A DNA stretch of 64,000 bases from Hymenobacter baengnokdamensis (GTDB taxonomy: Bacteria > Bacteroidota > Bacteroidia > Cytophagales > Hymenobacteraceae): contig NZ_CP044285.1 in NCBI RefSeq assembly GCF_008728635.1, positions 1,302,001 to 1,366,000 on the forward strand. The letters are read 5' to 3'. Of the stretch, positions 11,621-24,337 are shown piece after piece. The notes below the pieces were generated by a model, which saw only the letters and a list, made by a program, of their open reading frames with translations, did no database searches and was not told where the DNA came from. The stretch's first letter is position 1; each line of letters opens with the position of its first letter. Made by a program: the position numbers and the translations under genes.

Positions 11621-14600
11621 CTATTGCTTCTGGAAGCGGCTGGTATAGGTTTGCTGCGTGCCGATAACGCGCACCACGTATAGGCCGGCGGCCAGGCTGC
11701 CCACACGCTGGCTGAGCTGCTGGCTAAGCTGCTCGACCGAGCCGGTGCCCTTCAGCACGAGGCTGCCCGTGGTGGTATACACGCTCAGGCTCAGGCTGGT
11801 ACCGGCTTCAGGTACCTCCAGGCGTAGGGTATTGGTTACCGGGTTGGGGTACAGGCCCAGCGAGACGGTGCGCGCGGCCTGGGTAGCCAGCGCGTTGCCG
11901 GTGAAGGTATAGCGCGAGAAAACCGGGTAGTGGTCCGACGTGGTCGTGCTGTAGCCGGCAATCTGGGCCGCTACATCGGTGCGCACGGCTGCCGTGCCAT
12001 TGAGGTAGTACGGAGCCATGTTTTTGTTGGCGATAACGTTGTCAATCACCGTTTTGAAGCTGGCCGTCGATTGCAGGCCGGCCTGGGCCAGCGGCAGCGT
12101 GATGGGCAGGTAGCTGGCATCGACCATGAAATTGTTGTACGACGAAACGGCCGGCGTTACCCCGGTGGCAATGGTGCCGTTGAGCACGTCGTTGTAGTCG
12201 CCCACGATAACAGTGTTCTCATTGGCGTGGTTTGTGTCCAGCTCGGCCTTCAGCAGCTCCGAGGCCAGCTTGCGGCGGGCGTAGTCGTTGGGCGAGGTGC
12301 TGGCGGCATTGGCCTTGGCATGAATCACGATGAAATTTACTTTCTTGGTTACGCCATCGAGCGTAACGTTGGCCGTCATCTTGTACGGGAAGCGGCCGCC
12401 GGCCCAGGCATTGTAGGCCGGGCAGGCCTGCACCTCAGTGCAGCGCAGCATCCCCATAAAAGTGGGGTTGCTCACGACATCGGTACGGTACACGAAAGCC
12501 AGCTTCTGGTCGTCCACGTAGTCGGGGTCGGAGGGGCTGTCGCCGTAGGAGCCGTAGCGCGATACCTGGAAGCTATACGGATGGCCGGTAGCCGTCGAGA
12601 GCTGGGCTACCACATTTTGCAGGCGTACGGTATCTACTACTTCGGCCAGCGCATACACGTCGGCGTTGAGCGTGGTCAGCACCTTTGCAATATTGGTTTG
12701 CTGCAGGGCTTTATCGGTGGGGCCGTGGCCTGCTACTACTGAGCCAAACCATTCCACGTTCCAGTTTACCAGCTCCAGGGTCTTGTTCAGGTCATACGTG
12801 TCGCCGCTCAGGGCTACGGTGGCTGGCGCGGCTGCCCCGGCCGTGGTCACCGTAAGGGTAGCGCTGTAGGTGGTTTGGGCTGTAGTGGGCAGAAAGCGCA
12901 CCGTAACGGGCTTGCTGGTGGCATTCACCTCGGCTTTGGTCAGGGTGAGGGTGCTGGCAAAGGTGGTGCCGTCTTTGGAGAGCGTGAAGCCGGCGTTCGA
13001 CGCGGTGAGGGTTACGTCGCCGGTAAGGTCGTTGGCCGATACGTTCACCGTCTGGGTGCTGCTGGTGCTCACGGCCTGGTAGCCGAAGGCCAGCCGGTTC
13101 ACGTCGGTCAGCACCGTGGGGGCAGGCGGCGTGGCCGATTTGGTCAGCGAAATATCGTCAAGCGTCCAGCGGGCGGCGGCCGACGTAGTCGAAGCATACA
13201 CGAACGCTACATAGACTTTGGCCCCTTTAAAGGCTGCCAGGTTGATGTTGGCGGTCTGCGTCCAGATATCGGAGCCCATGGCCGGGAACGGCACGTTGAG
13301 GTCGGTCCAGGTGGCGGCGCTGGGCGCGCCCGTGCCGCTGTAGTTGGTCGATACGCGCAGCTTCAGGCCGGGGCCGTTGAAGGCGGTGCGGCTCCAGAAC
13401 GAGAGCAGCGGGTAGGGGTAGCTGGTAAGGTCGAAAGCCGGCGAGATAAACCAGTCTTCGTTCTCAATATTGCCCGAAGCGTAGCCGTTCATCTGCACGC
13501 CGTAGGGGGCCGGCGCGGCGCCGGCCGGGGCCTGCGGGTCGCGGCCGTAGCTGGTGCAGCTCCAGGTTTGGGCTCCGGTTACGCTGTATTGGCTCCAGCC
13601 ATCGGTGAGCGTAGTGGCGCAGGTATTAAACTCAAACAGCGTCTGGTTGGGGTCGGCCCCGATACCGGTCAGCGTAACGGTGCGCGTAACGGCCCCGGTG
13701 CTGGTATGGGTAATGCTGCCCGTGGTGGTACCCACGGCGGTAGGCGCAAACTTCACGTACACCGTTTGGGCAGTAGCCAGCTCGGCGGGGGTGTAGCTCA
13801 GCGAAGCGCTGTAGGTAGTGTTGTTTTTGGAAAGCGTAAATGGCCCGGTAGCTGTCAGCGTGGTGGCCGTCGTCAGGTTGGCGCCGGTGAGCTGGTAGGT
13901 CTGGGCCGCCGACGAGGTCGTGATGTTCTGGCTGCCGAAGGCCAGCGTGTTGGGCGTAGCCTTGAGGGTGGGCGTAGTGGCGGAAGGCGTGTTCCAGCTC
14001 AGCGAAAAGTCGTCGATAGCCGAGCTGGGGCGGTTGAGCGAGCCAATGGTGGAATTGGGAGCGATAATGCGGATGGTTACCGGCCCGCTCTGGTCGTCGA
14101 GCTGGGTGTCGAAGCTGACGGTTACGGTGTTGTTGGAGAACGTCGCATTGCCGGTAGTGGCCGTGCTTGAGGCTACCGGGGTAAACGAGGTTGGGGCGGC
14201 ACCCAGGCCATAGTCAACCTGCCAGGTAGCCGTGCGGGTAGACGTGCTGTCCAGCGATTGCAGCTTAAAAGTCAGTGAGAAGTCGGTTTTGCCGGTCGTG
14301 TTGGCGGCCTGAAACACAAAGGCCGGGCCGGCGCCCGTGGGCGGGGTAGCCGTGCTGGTGCCATCACCAAACGAGCCCGTCTGGCGCACGCCCAGGGCGC
14401 GGTTGGGCGCGGCCGTCTGGGCCGCAATGGTGGCGGCGCTACCCAGGCCCGTGGCCGAGGCAAAGTTCTTGAAGCCTGCGCCGGTAGCCGTCCAGGCCGT
14501 GGTGGTGCCCGGCGTGAGGATAAGCTGCGCCGCGGTGGGCGCCGTGCCCAGGCTGGTAGCCGACGCATTGGTGTATACGCTGAAGCCCGTTGGTAAGCCA

Positions 14601-14722
14601 CGCGATAAATTGTCGAAATTCTCGACGTAGGGGCTGGTGCCAAGCGTAGCCTGGGCCCTGACCCCAAGCGCAGCCAGCAGCAGGCTGCCGGCCAGGCCAA
14701 AAGAGCGGAAACATTTCATCAT
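11621..14722 (-). CDS. Secreted endonuclease/exonuclease/phosphatase with T9SS sorting domain
   Basis: 1033 aa from the ATG at 14720-14722 (MMKCFRSFGLAGSLLLAALG, signal peptide). N-terminal half: beta-sandwich adhesion-like modules (NFDNLSRGLPTGF; repeated TLTATGPFTLSKNNTTYSAS-type blocks of the choice-of-anchor kind). From about residue 655 an EEP-fold phosphoesterase domain: ELVNWNVEWFG, YALAEVVD, FIVIHAKAN, VIVGDYNDVLN and TTSDHYPVF carry the usual Asn, Glu, Asp and His residues. The last ~75 aa (LGLYPNPVTNTLRLEV ... GLYVVRVIG) form a type A T9SS sorting domain. It is thus a surface-anchored or secreted nuclease or phosphodiesterase, possibly for DNA or phosphate scavenging. It has its own terminator. 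Confidence 0.88.
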   Translation of the reverse strand: MMKCFRSFGLAGSLLLAALGVRAQATLGTSPYVENFDNLSRGLPTGFSVYTNASATSLGTAPTAAQLILTPGTTTAWTATGAGFKNFASATGLGSAATIAAQTAAPNRALGVRQTGSFGDGTSTATPPTGAGPAFVFQAANTTGKTDFSLTFKLQSLDSTSTRTATWQVDYGLGAAPTSFTPVASSTATTGNATFSNNTVTVSFDTQLDDQSGPVTIRIIAPNSTIGSLNRPSSAIDDFSLSWNTPSATTPTLKATPNTLAFGSQNITTSSAAQTYQLTGANLTTATTLTATGPFTLSKNNTTYSASLSYTPAELATAQTVYVKFAPTAVGTTTGSITHTSTGAVTRTVTLTGIGADPNQTLFEFNTCATTLTDGWSQYSVTGAQTWSCTSYGRDPQAPAGAAPAPYGVQMNGYASGNIENEDWFISPAFDLTSYPYPLLSFWSRTAFNGPGLKLRVSTNYSGTGAPSAATWTDLNVPFPAMGSDIWTQTANINLAAFKGAKVYVAFVYASTTSAAARWTLDDISLTKSATPPAPTVLTDVNRLAFGYQAVSTSSTQTVNVSANDLTGDVTLTASNAGFTLSKDGTTFASTLTLTKAEVNATSKPVTVRFLPTTAQTTYSATLTVTTAGAAAPATVALSGDTYDLNKTLELVNWNVEWFGSVVAGHGPTDKALQQTNIAKVLTTLNADVYALAEVVDTVRLQNVVAQLSTATGHPYSFQVSRYGSYGDSPSDPDYVDDQKLAFVYRTDVVSNPTFMGMLRCTEVQACPAYNAWAGGRFPYKMTANVTLDGVTKKVNFIVIHAKANAASTSPNDYARRKLASELLKAELDTNHANENTVIVGDYNDVLNGTIATGVTPAVSSYNNFMVDASYLPITLPLAQAGLQSTASFKTVIDNVIANKNMAPYYLNGTAAVRTDVAAQIAGYSTTTSDHYPVFSRYTFTGNALATQAARTVSLGLYPNPVTNTLRLEVPEAGTSLSLSVYTTTGSLVLKGTGSVEQLSQQLSQRVGSLAAGLYVVRVIGTQQTYTSRFQKQ

Positions 14723-14887
14723 GTGGAAACAGAGGAAAGAAGGTGAACAGCTGATGGATTTACTACCCGGCAAAAATAGTATTTTTCACCTTATATTCAT
14801 GCGGCCTTACTGTTTCCAAATTGCTTACTTTTTTGCGCTGGCTCGGGTGAGTAGCGTAAATCGTGTAGATTCGTGCTGGATTAAGCT

Positions 14888-14915
14888 TAAAGTAGTAGGC
14901 GCGCCTACTACTTTA
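14888..14915. promoter_or_regulatory. 28-nt perfect palindrome before the FadL-lipase operon
   Basis: TAAAGTAGTAGGCG is followed at once by its exact reverse complement. With no loop, it fits a site for a dimeric regulator better than a terminator. It lies 59 nt before the FadL start, just upstream of a possible promoter element TACATTTA (14931-14938), in the 252-nt gap between divergent genes. Confidence 0.45.
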
Positions 14916-14974
14916 TTTAAAAAACCGCATTACATTTAGCACCTCATTCTTCCCCACCTAACTTTTTGCATTCT

Positions 14975-16243
14975 ATGCAAGTCAAATCTATACTCCTCGC
15001 AGGGGGGGCGCTGCTGGCAGCCTCATCGGGAGCCCAGGCCAGCGGCTTCCAGGTAGGCCTCACCGGCCAGAAGAACGTGGCTATGGGCGGCACCGGTACT
15101 GGCTTGTACCTCGACCAGGCTTCGCAGTTTTACAACCCCGGCGCGTTTGCGTTTGCGCCTACCGGCTTTCAGGTGGGCGGCAACATGGCTATTCCGCGCA
15201 TCTCCTTTCGGCCCGATGCGGCCGACCAGGGGCAGCGTAATTTGCAGAATACCAATGTATTCCCCTTTAGCGGCTTCATCGGCTTCGGCCCGAAGGAAGG
15301 CAAATGGCGCCTTGGGGCCGGCGTGTACACGCCTTTTGGCAGCGAGGTGCATTACCAGCCGGGCTGGGAAGGGCGCTATGCGCTCACCGACATCAACCTG
15401 CGCTCGGTATTTGTGCAGGCTACGGCGGCCTATGCCATCACGCCTCAGGTGAGCGTGGGCGCGGGCCTCGTGATGCTGGCTATGGGCAGCGTAGACCTGC
15501 AGCGTGATATACCCCTGCAGGCGCAGGGCAGCACGACGCCGGCGCACGCGCAGCTCACCGGCAATGCCGACCACAAGCTGGGCTATAATGCCGGCATTCT
15601 GTTTAAGCCATCGGAAAAGCTAAGCCTGGGCATCAGCTACCGCTCGGCTATTGATGCGCACGTGGGCAGCGGCGACATTACACTGACCAACCTGCCGGCC
15701 TCGGCCCGCAGCAACTTCTCGGCAACCAGCTTCGACGTGACGCTGCCCCTGCCCGATGTATATAGCGTAGGCCTGGGTATCCGCCCCAACGATAAGCTGA
15801 CGCTGGCTTTCGACGCCAACCTCGTGGGCTGGAGCCGCTACCAGTCGCTCGACTTTACGTACGCCGGCGGGGTGCTGGGAGGAGCCGCTACTTCTTCTTC
15901 CAAGCGCGAGTACCAGGACGCCCTGGCTTTCCGGGTGGGAGCGCAGTACAAGATTACCGACAACTTTACAGTGCGGGCCGGTACCTTCTACGACATGAGC
16001 TGCGTGCGGGACGGCTTCGTAACGCCCGAAACGCCCGATGCCGACCGCCTGGGCCTGACTGCCGGCTTCACGTACGCCTTCGGTCAGCGCTTTGGCCTCG
16101 ATGCCTCCTTCCTGTTCGAAGACTTTATGAAGCGCAGCCAGACGCAGGATGACCTCATCAGCAATGGTACGACCGACCGCGTGGCCGGCACCTACAAAAC
16201 GACCATCAGCGTGCCCGGCGTAGGGCTGTACATGAAATTCTAA
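14975..16243 (+). CDS. FadL/OmpP1-type outer membrane transporter
   Basis: 422-aa outer membrane beta-barrel of the FadL/TodX family, which carries hydrophobic compounds such as long-chain fatty acids across the outer membrane. ATG 14975 gives MQVKSILLAGGALLAASSGA, a signal peptide ending near ASG. The N-terminal hatch region shows the conserved GGTGTGLYLDQASQFYNPGA block, followed by alternating beta-strands to a C-terminal VPGVGLYMKF ending in Phe, as barrels do. The GDSL/SGNH lipase gene follows after 19 nt and is surely cotranscribed, a pairing often found in Bacteroidota, fitting release of fatty acids by the lipase and uptake by the porin. Confidence 0.9.
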   Translation: MQVKSILLAGGALLAASSGAQASGFQVGLTGQKNVAMGGTGTGLYLDQASQFYNPGAFAFAPTGFQVGGNMAIPRISFRPDAADQGQRNLQNTNVFPFSGFIGFGPKEGKWRLGAGVYTPFGSEVHYQPGWEGRYALTDINLRSVFVQATAAYAITPQVSVGAGLVMLAMGSVDLQRDIPLQAQGSTTPAHAQLTGNADHKLGYNAGILFKPSEKLSLGISYRSAIDAHVGSGDITLTNLPASARSNFSATSFDVTLPLPDVYSVGLGIRPNDKLTLAFDANLVGWSRYQSLDFTYAGGVLGGAATSSSKREYQDALAFRVGAQYKITDNFTVRAGTFYDMSCVRDGFVTPETPDADRLGLTAGFTYAFGQRFGLDASFLFEDFMKRSQTQDDLISNGTTDRVAGTYKTTISVPGVGLYMKF

Positions 16244-16262
16244 TCCTGTCATTTTCCTACCC

Positions 16263-17678
16263 ATGACGACTTTATTCCCTCTGCATAAAACTGCCCGGCC
16301 GGCGCTGGCGCTACTAGGCCTGGGCCTGGGTCTGGCCGGCTGCCAGTCTAACCTGGACGCAACTGCCCCGGCTGCTTCGGCCGGCCCGCTCGACTTCACG
16401 AGCTACGTAGCAATCGGCAACTCGCTCACCTCGGGCTACAGCGACGGTGGCCTCTACAACGAAGTGCAGGCCGTTTCTTACCCGGCTTTGCTGGCTCAGC
16501 AGTTTGGCACTACCGGCAAGGGCCCGGCCAACTTCGTGCAGCCCGCCTTTTCGAGCGCCAAAAAAGATGGCTCGGGCTACATTAAGCTGCAAGTGGTAAA
16601 TGGCGCGCTGGCTCCGGTGGTGCCGTCGGCTGCCAATAGCTACTTAGGTGAGCAAGTAGCTTACACGGGGGCTAACCCTACCTTCCCGTCTGAGCTGGAA
16701 GCCTATACCGGCAACCAGCCCGACAACCTGGGAGTGCCCGGTATTTCGGTGCTAAGCGCCAGTGCCAAAGCCTCTACGGTGCCCCTGATAGCCGGGGCTG
16801 CTCAGGCCTACGGCACCCTCAATAACTTTTACCAGCGCCTGCTGCCGCCGGCCGACCGGGGCAGCAAGGACTACGTGACGTACATCGGGCAGAAAAATCC
16901 GACTTTTTTCACCTGCTGGCTGGGTAATAACGACGTGCTTACCTACGCCACCAATGGCGGCGTGGTAGACCCGGCCAACCCGTTCAGCAACATGACCGAT
17001 ACCACCAGCTTCGGGCGGGGCTACCGCGATATTCTCTCTACCATTACCAAAGCTGGTACGGTGAAGGGTGCGGTGGCGAATATCCCGAACGTGACGAATA
17101 TTCCGTATTTCACCACGGTGCCGGTTGCCACAGTAATTGCCGGTATCAAGGCCAACCCGGCCCTGCCCAATGCAGCGGGCGCCAGCCTGTACATCACCAC
17201 GGGCACCGGCACCGTGCGTGAGGCTACCTCGGCCGACCTGTTGACGCTGCCGGCCCAGTCCGTTATTGGTACGCCCAGCACCACTAACCCTTTCCCAGTG
17301 GGCGTGGGTTATTCGGCTACGCAGGCCAACCCCCTGCCCAGCAAGTATGTGCTCGATGCTACGGAAGCTGCCGCAGTAGTAGCGCGCACGGCGCAGCTCA
17401 ACACGATTATTGCTAAAACTGCCCTGCGCTTTAAAGTGCCGGTTGTAGATATGAGCACGTTCTTTACCAGTATTGCCACGCGGGGTATTACGACCAATGC
17501 CGTAAACAACTCGGCTGCCTTCGTGACCGGCAACCTTTTCTCCCTCGATGGGGTGCACCCCACGCCCCGCGGCTACGCCGTAGTGGCCAACGAGTGGATT
17601 CGGGTAATTAACAATTACTACGGCTCAACTATCCCGAGCCTGGACCCCAACATTTACCGGGGCGTGCTGCTGCCCTAA
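16263..17678 (+). CDS. SGNH/GDSL hydrolase lipoprotein
   Basis: 471-aa lipoprotein: signal peptide with lipobox LAGC (Cys27), then an SGNH esterase/lipase domain. Block I is AIGNSLTSGYSDG with Ser54 as nucleophile; block III is TCWLGNNDVL; block V is LDGVHPTPRGYAVVANEW with Asp429 and His432 completing the triad. The domain is long for the family, with insertions in the middle. It is probably anchored in the outer membrane facing the periplasm or surface, hydrolysing lipid esters for the FadL porin encoded directly upstream. A strong terminator follows. Confidence 0.88.
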   Translation: MTTLFPLHKTARPALALLGLGLGLAGCQSNLDATAPAASAGPLDFTSYVAIGNSLTSGYSDGGLYNEVQAVSYPALLAQQFGTTGKGPANFVQPAFSSAKKDGSGYIKLQVVNGALAPVVPSAANSYLGEQVAYTGANPTFPSELEAYTGNQPDNLGVPGISVLSASAKASTVPLIAGAAQAYGTLNNFYQRLLPPADRGSKDYVTYIGQKNPTFFTCWLGNNDVLTYATNGGVVDPANPFSNMTDTTSFGRGYRDILSTITKAGTVKGAVANIPNVTNIPYFTTVPVATVIAGIKANPALPNAAGASLYITTGTGTVREATSADLLTLPAQSVIGTPSTTNPFPVGVGYSATQANPLPSKYVLDATEAAAVVARTAQLNTIIAKTALRFKVPVVDMSTFFTSIATRGITTNAVNNSAAFVTGNLFSLDGVHPTPRGYAVVANEWIRVINNYYGSTIPSLDPNIYRGVLLP

Positions 17679-17708
17679 GTTGTAGCTCCGGTATTGAAGC
17701 TGACTGAA

Positions 17709-17738
17709 AAGCGCCTCCCGAACTGGAGGCGCTTTTTT
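17709..17738 (+). terminator. Intrinsic terminator of the FadL-lipase operon
   Basis: Stem AAGCGCCTCC (17709-17718) / GGAGGCGCTT (17725-17734), loop CGAACT, then a T run. It begins 30 nt after the lipase stop. Confidence 0.85.
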
Positions 17739-17768
17739 TAGGGTTGGTAGCTGCTTGGTAGCTTTCCG

Positions 17769-17955
17769 GTAGCGCGGACTTTTAGTCCGCGAGTTAAAGC
17801 AAATCAGGGAGCAATATATAGCCGGGTGCAGCGTCTGGGCGTTGTTGAAAGCGCAGCTCTGGTCGTTCAACGCCGAGACGCAAGGATGCGTCTCTACAGG
17901 GCCCTACTTTGCTGTGGGAGGCTTGGGGTACTCGCGGACTGAAAGCCCGCGCTAC
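17769..17955. repeat. MITE-like composite repeat bounded by inverted GTAGCGCGG elements
   Basis: GTAGCGCGGACTTTTAGTCC and the next bases (17769-17794) recur inverted at 17930-17955 (24 of 26 positions match); each end is itself a small palindrome. Between them lies a different hairpin, GAGACGCA (17875-17882) / TGCGTCTC (17887-17894). The same GTAGCGCGGACT unit is found at 21988-22063 and, in variant form, inside metX. No coding sequence is present. This occupies part of the 543-nt gap before metH. Confidence 0.6.
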
Positions 17956-18035
17956 TGCCCGGCCATGCACGGAGGCCGAAACCGCGCTGGACTACGATAG
18001 TCGGCATTTCGCGCCGCGTGCTTATCTTCGTAGTC

Positions 18036-18146
18036 GCTGCTATCCAGAAAGACCGAGGGACCAGGCCCGATGACGTCTTGGCAACCTACCCCGAGTAGGT
18101 GCCAACTCCTGTTCGGCCAGTCACTTAGGCCGGAGAAGATATCAGC
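18036..18146 (+). promoter_or_regulatory. SAM-I riboswitch (S-box) in the metH leader
   Basis: The S-box core is easy to read: GACCGAGGGACCAGGCCCGA, then TGACG, TTGGCAACC, and after a small hairpin (CCTACC/GGTAGG-like) TAGGTGCCAACTCC. The P1 helix forms from GCTGCTATC (18036-18044) and GATATCAGC (18138-18146) with one mismatch. A possible -7 element TATCTTCG (18023-18030) sits just before it. Downstream, GCGCC/GGCGC with a pyrimidine-rich tail (18155-18180) could be a terminator used as expression platform. SAM binding would switch off metH, which starts at 18222. Confidence 0.88.
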
Positions 18147-18221
18147 CGGAACCTGCGCCGCCCGGCGCGGCTTTCTTTCTGGATAGGAGCTGCTTGCACC
18201 TGTTTTGCTTTCAGAAAGAAT

Positions 18222-21986
<3,765 letters not shown>

Positions 21987-21987
21987 T

Positions 21988-22063
21988 GTAGCGCGGACTC
22001 GGCGAGTCCGCGCGTGTCATCACCCGAACGTTATTACGCGCGGACTCGCAGAGTCCGCGCTAC
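21988..22063. repeat. Paired palindromic repeats between metH and metF
   Basis: Two 28-nt elements, GTAGCGCGGACTCGGCGAGT... (21988-22015) and ACGCGCGGACTCGCAGAGTC... (22036-22063). Each is a hairpin (CGCGGACTC / GAGTCCGCG), and the second is the reverse complement of the first at 27 of 28 positions. They fill almost the whole space between the metH stop and the metF start, like a BIME made of two REPs. Confidence 0.7.
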
Positions 22064-22067
22064 GTGT

Positions 22068-23045
22068 ATGAAAGTAACTGAACACCTGCGCCGTGCCAAC
22101 GGCAAAACCCTGTTTTCCTTTGAGGTGCTGCCCCCGCGCAAGGGCGAAAATATCCACAGCCTGTTTGCGAATATCGAGCCGCTGATGGAGTTTAAGCCGC
22201 CATTTATTGACGTCACGTACCACCGCGAGGAGTTTGTGCTGCGCGAGCGGCCGGGCGGGTTGTTGCAGCGCAAGGCCGTGCGCAAGCGGCCGGGCACGGT
22301 GGGCATCTGCGCGGCCATCAAAAACCGCTTTGATGTAGATACCGTGCCGCACCTTATCTGCGGCGGCTTTGCCAAGGAAGAAACCGAGAACGCGCTGATT
22401 GACCTGCACTTTCTGGGCATTGATAACGTGCTGGCCCTGCGCGGCGACCCAATTAAGAGCGAAGGCCACTTTCAGCCGCACCCCGATGGCCACACCTACG
22501 CCTGCGACCTCATCAGCCAGATTGCGGCCCTCAACCACGGCCGCTACCACGACCACGACGAGCAGTACCAGCCCGAAGGCGCGGAGCCGATTCTGTGCAC
22601 CGATTTCTGCATTGGCACGGCCGGCTACCCGGAAAAGCATTTCGAGGCGCCCAATATGGGTTCGGACATTCGTTTCCTGAAGGAAAAAATAGACCGGGGC
22701 GCCGACTATATCGTGACCCAGATGTTTTTCGACAACGAGGAATTCTTCAAGTTTGAGAAGCGCTGCCGGACGGCGGGCATTACGGTACCCATCATTCCGG
22801 GCCTCAAGCCGTTAACCACTAAAAGCCAGCTTATTGGCTTGCCGCGCGCGTTCTTCCTCAGCATTCCGGAGGCGCTGGCCGAGGCCATTCACCAGGCCAA
22901 AGACAACGCCGCCGCCCGCGAGGTCGGCATCGAGTGGTGCCTCAACCAGAGCCGCGAGCTGATGGCCCACGGCGTACCCTGCCTGCACTACTACTCAATG
23001 GGCAAAGCGGAGTCTATTCGCCGCGTAGCAGCCGGACTGTTTTAA
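22068..23045 (+). CDS. metF: 5,10-methylenetetrahydrofolate reductase
   Basis: 325-aa FAD-dependent reductase making 5-methyltetrahydrofolate, the methyl donor for MetH encoded just upstream. Start at ATG 22068 (MKVTEHLRRANGKTLFSFEV); the longer frame runs through the palindromic repeat and is not credible. The family motifs FSFEVLPPRKGEN, FIDVTYHRE, DNVLALRGDP, IGTAGYPEKH and DYIVTQMFFDN are all present, as is PIIPGLKPL. The 81-nt gap to metH contains only the repeat pair; no second riboswitch is visible, so metF is probably read from the metH promoter, unless the hairpins stop transcription. Confidence 0.95.
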   Translation: MKVTEHLRRANGKTLFSFEVLPPRKGENIHSLFANIEPLMEFKPPFIDVTYHREEFVLRERPGGLLQRKAVRKRPGTVGICAAIKNRFDVDTVPHLICGGFAKEETENALIDLHFLGIDNVLALRGDPIKSEGHFQPHPDGHTYACDLISQIAALNHGRYHDHDEQYQPEGAEPILCTDFCIGTAGYPEKHFEAPNMGSDIRFLKEKIDRGADYIVTQMFFDNEEFFKFEKRCRTAGITVPIIPGLKPLTTKSQLIGLPRAFFLSIPEALAEAIHQAKDNAAAREVGIEWCLNQSRELMAHGVPCLHYYSMGKAESIRRVAAGLF

Positions 23046-23058
23046 TGATTAATGACTT

Positions 23059-23123
23059 AATGGTCAATGGTTAGTGTTGTGCTGGACCTAGGGATTACAG
23101 AACAACATTAACCATTGACCATT
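23059..23123. repeat. Inverted repeat between convergent metF and TPR gene
   Basis: AATGGTCAATGGTTAGTGTT... (23059-23080) and its inverted copy (23102-23123) match at 21 of 22 positions, separated by 21 nt. The right arm touches the stop codon of the TPR gene. It may work as a bidirectional terminator, though without a clear T run. Confidence 0.55.
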
Positions 23124-23856
23124 ACTTAAACTTCCCTTCCGGGTCGGGCTGCTTGGCCATGAGCTCGGTCAGGAACTGAAAATCGAGGCTGGATAGGCTG
23201 AGATTCTGCCCTTTATGGAGGGCTTTCCAGGCCCCGGCGTAGTTTTCCTGGTAGTAGCGCACGCGCGCCTGCGTTTGCCAGGCGTTGGCATTGGAAGAGT
23301 CGGCCAGCAGGGCCCGCTGGGCGTAGTCGCTGGCCTGGGTCAGCTCCTTCTTCTTCTTGGTTTGCTCGTAGCGGCCCAGCGCGGTATTGGCGGCATCGGT
23401 GAGCAGCAGCGGGTTGGTGGGCGCTACGGCCAGGCCTTGCAGCACCAGGGCCTGAATGGCTTCGGTAGGGGTATTGGGCCGCTGGCTCAGCACCACGGCC
23501 AGGCCCCGGTAAGGCTCGGGGTTTTTGGGGTCGAGCACCCAGGCCAGGTTAAAGCGCACTACTGCTGTATCGGGCTGGTTTTCCTGTAGATATTCATAGC
23601 CCTTCTGGCTGAAAAACTTGCTGGCTTCGGGCCGCGAGGGAAAGCTGCGGTCTACATCGGCCAGCACGGCGGGCCCCACCAGCTGCTGCGCCTGGGCCAG
23701 CGTGAGGCCCCCAAAAAGCGGCTGCAAGCGCTGCGGTCCCGCCGGTGGCGGGGTGTTTTTGCTGCCTTTTTGGGCGTGGGCCGGCAGCCCGAGCGCCGCT
23801 AATAACAAGAGGAGAGCCGCGCCGCGCCGGGCACCGGGAGTTAGCCAAAAAAACAC
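23122..23856 (-). CDS. Exported tetratricopeptide-repeat protein
   Basis: 244 aa with a signal peptide (GAALLLLLAALGLPAHA, cleavage near residue 28) and TPR-like helix pairs from about 85 to 230: YEYLQENQPDTAVVRFNLAWVLDP, then EPYRGLAVVL, NPLLLTDAANTALGRYEQTK, ASDYAQRALLADSSNANAWQ and ARVRYYQENYAGAWKALHKG. Such proteins scaffold protein complexes in the periplasm. The start is GTG (23854-23856); no later ATG would keep the signal peptide. It converges on metF. Exact partner unknown. Confidence 0.75.
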   Translation of the reverse strand: MFFWLTPGARRGAALLLLLAALGLPAHAQKGSKNTPPPAGPQRLQPLFGGLTLAQAQQLVGPAVLADVDRSFPSRPEASKFFSQKGYEYLQENQPDTAVVRFNLAWVLDPKNPEPYRGLAVVLSQRPNTPTEAIQALVLQGLAVAPTNPLLLTDAANTALGRYEQTKKKKELTQASDYAQRALLADSSNANAWQTQARVRYYQENYAGAWKALHKGQNLSLSSLDFQFLTELMAKQPDPEGKFK

Positions 23857-24001
23857 GTAGATAGCTAGTTAGAAAGTCTGGTAAAAGGAAAACGGCTAAG
23901 CCGGGGCCAGACAAAAATAAGGCGAAGCGAAGGAAGTAGGAAAAGGACGCCGCAGGCACCGGCGGCAAGGGCGCCTGCCACTGCCTGCCGGCGCGCTTTG
24001 C

Positions 24002-24337
24002 CTACCACAGGCGGGTGTCGGTGATGCCGGGCGGCAGCGGCGCTATGCTGCCCAGGCCCAGCACGCACCAGCCGGCTTCCACGCCAAAGGCGCCGCCGGG
24101 CATTACGTAGCTAACCCAGCGCAGGAGCGTCTGGCCGCTGTAAATGTGAGTGTCGGGGTCATATTCCCTGATTAACAAGGCGTCGCCGACCTGAAAGTCG
24201 CAGTCGTTTTCGCGCACGTCGAAAGGCTTGGTGCCAGCCGCTACGGCCGTGAAGCAGGGCGTCCAGAGCTGAAGCTCGTGGGTGCGCGTGCGGGCAGTGG
24301 TAACGGTCGACGTGGGAGAGGAGGTATAGGGTCGCAT
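24002..24337 (-). CDS. DUF3850 (ASCH/PUA-like) protein
   Basis: 111 aa from the ATG at 24335-24337; the frame extends further upstream only to a TTG. The conserved pattern of DUF3850 is clear: HELQLWTPCFTAVAAGTKPF, DVRENDCDFQVGDALLIREY, YSGQTLLRWVSYVMPGG and VLGLGSI. The fold is PUA-like and is thought to bind RNA or modified bases. E. coli and phage relatives are small single-domain proteins. No operon partner; the next gene upstream is divergent. Confidence 0.75.
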   Translation of the reverse strand: MRPYTSSPTSTVTTARTRTHELQLWTPCFTAVAAGTKPFDVRENDCDFQVGDALLIREYDPDTHIYSGQTLLRWVSYVMPGGAFGVEAGWCVLGLGSIAPLPPGITDTRLW

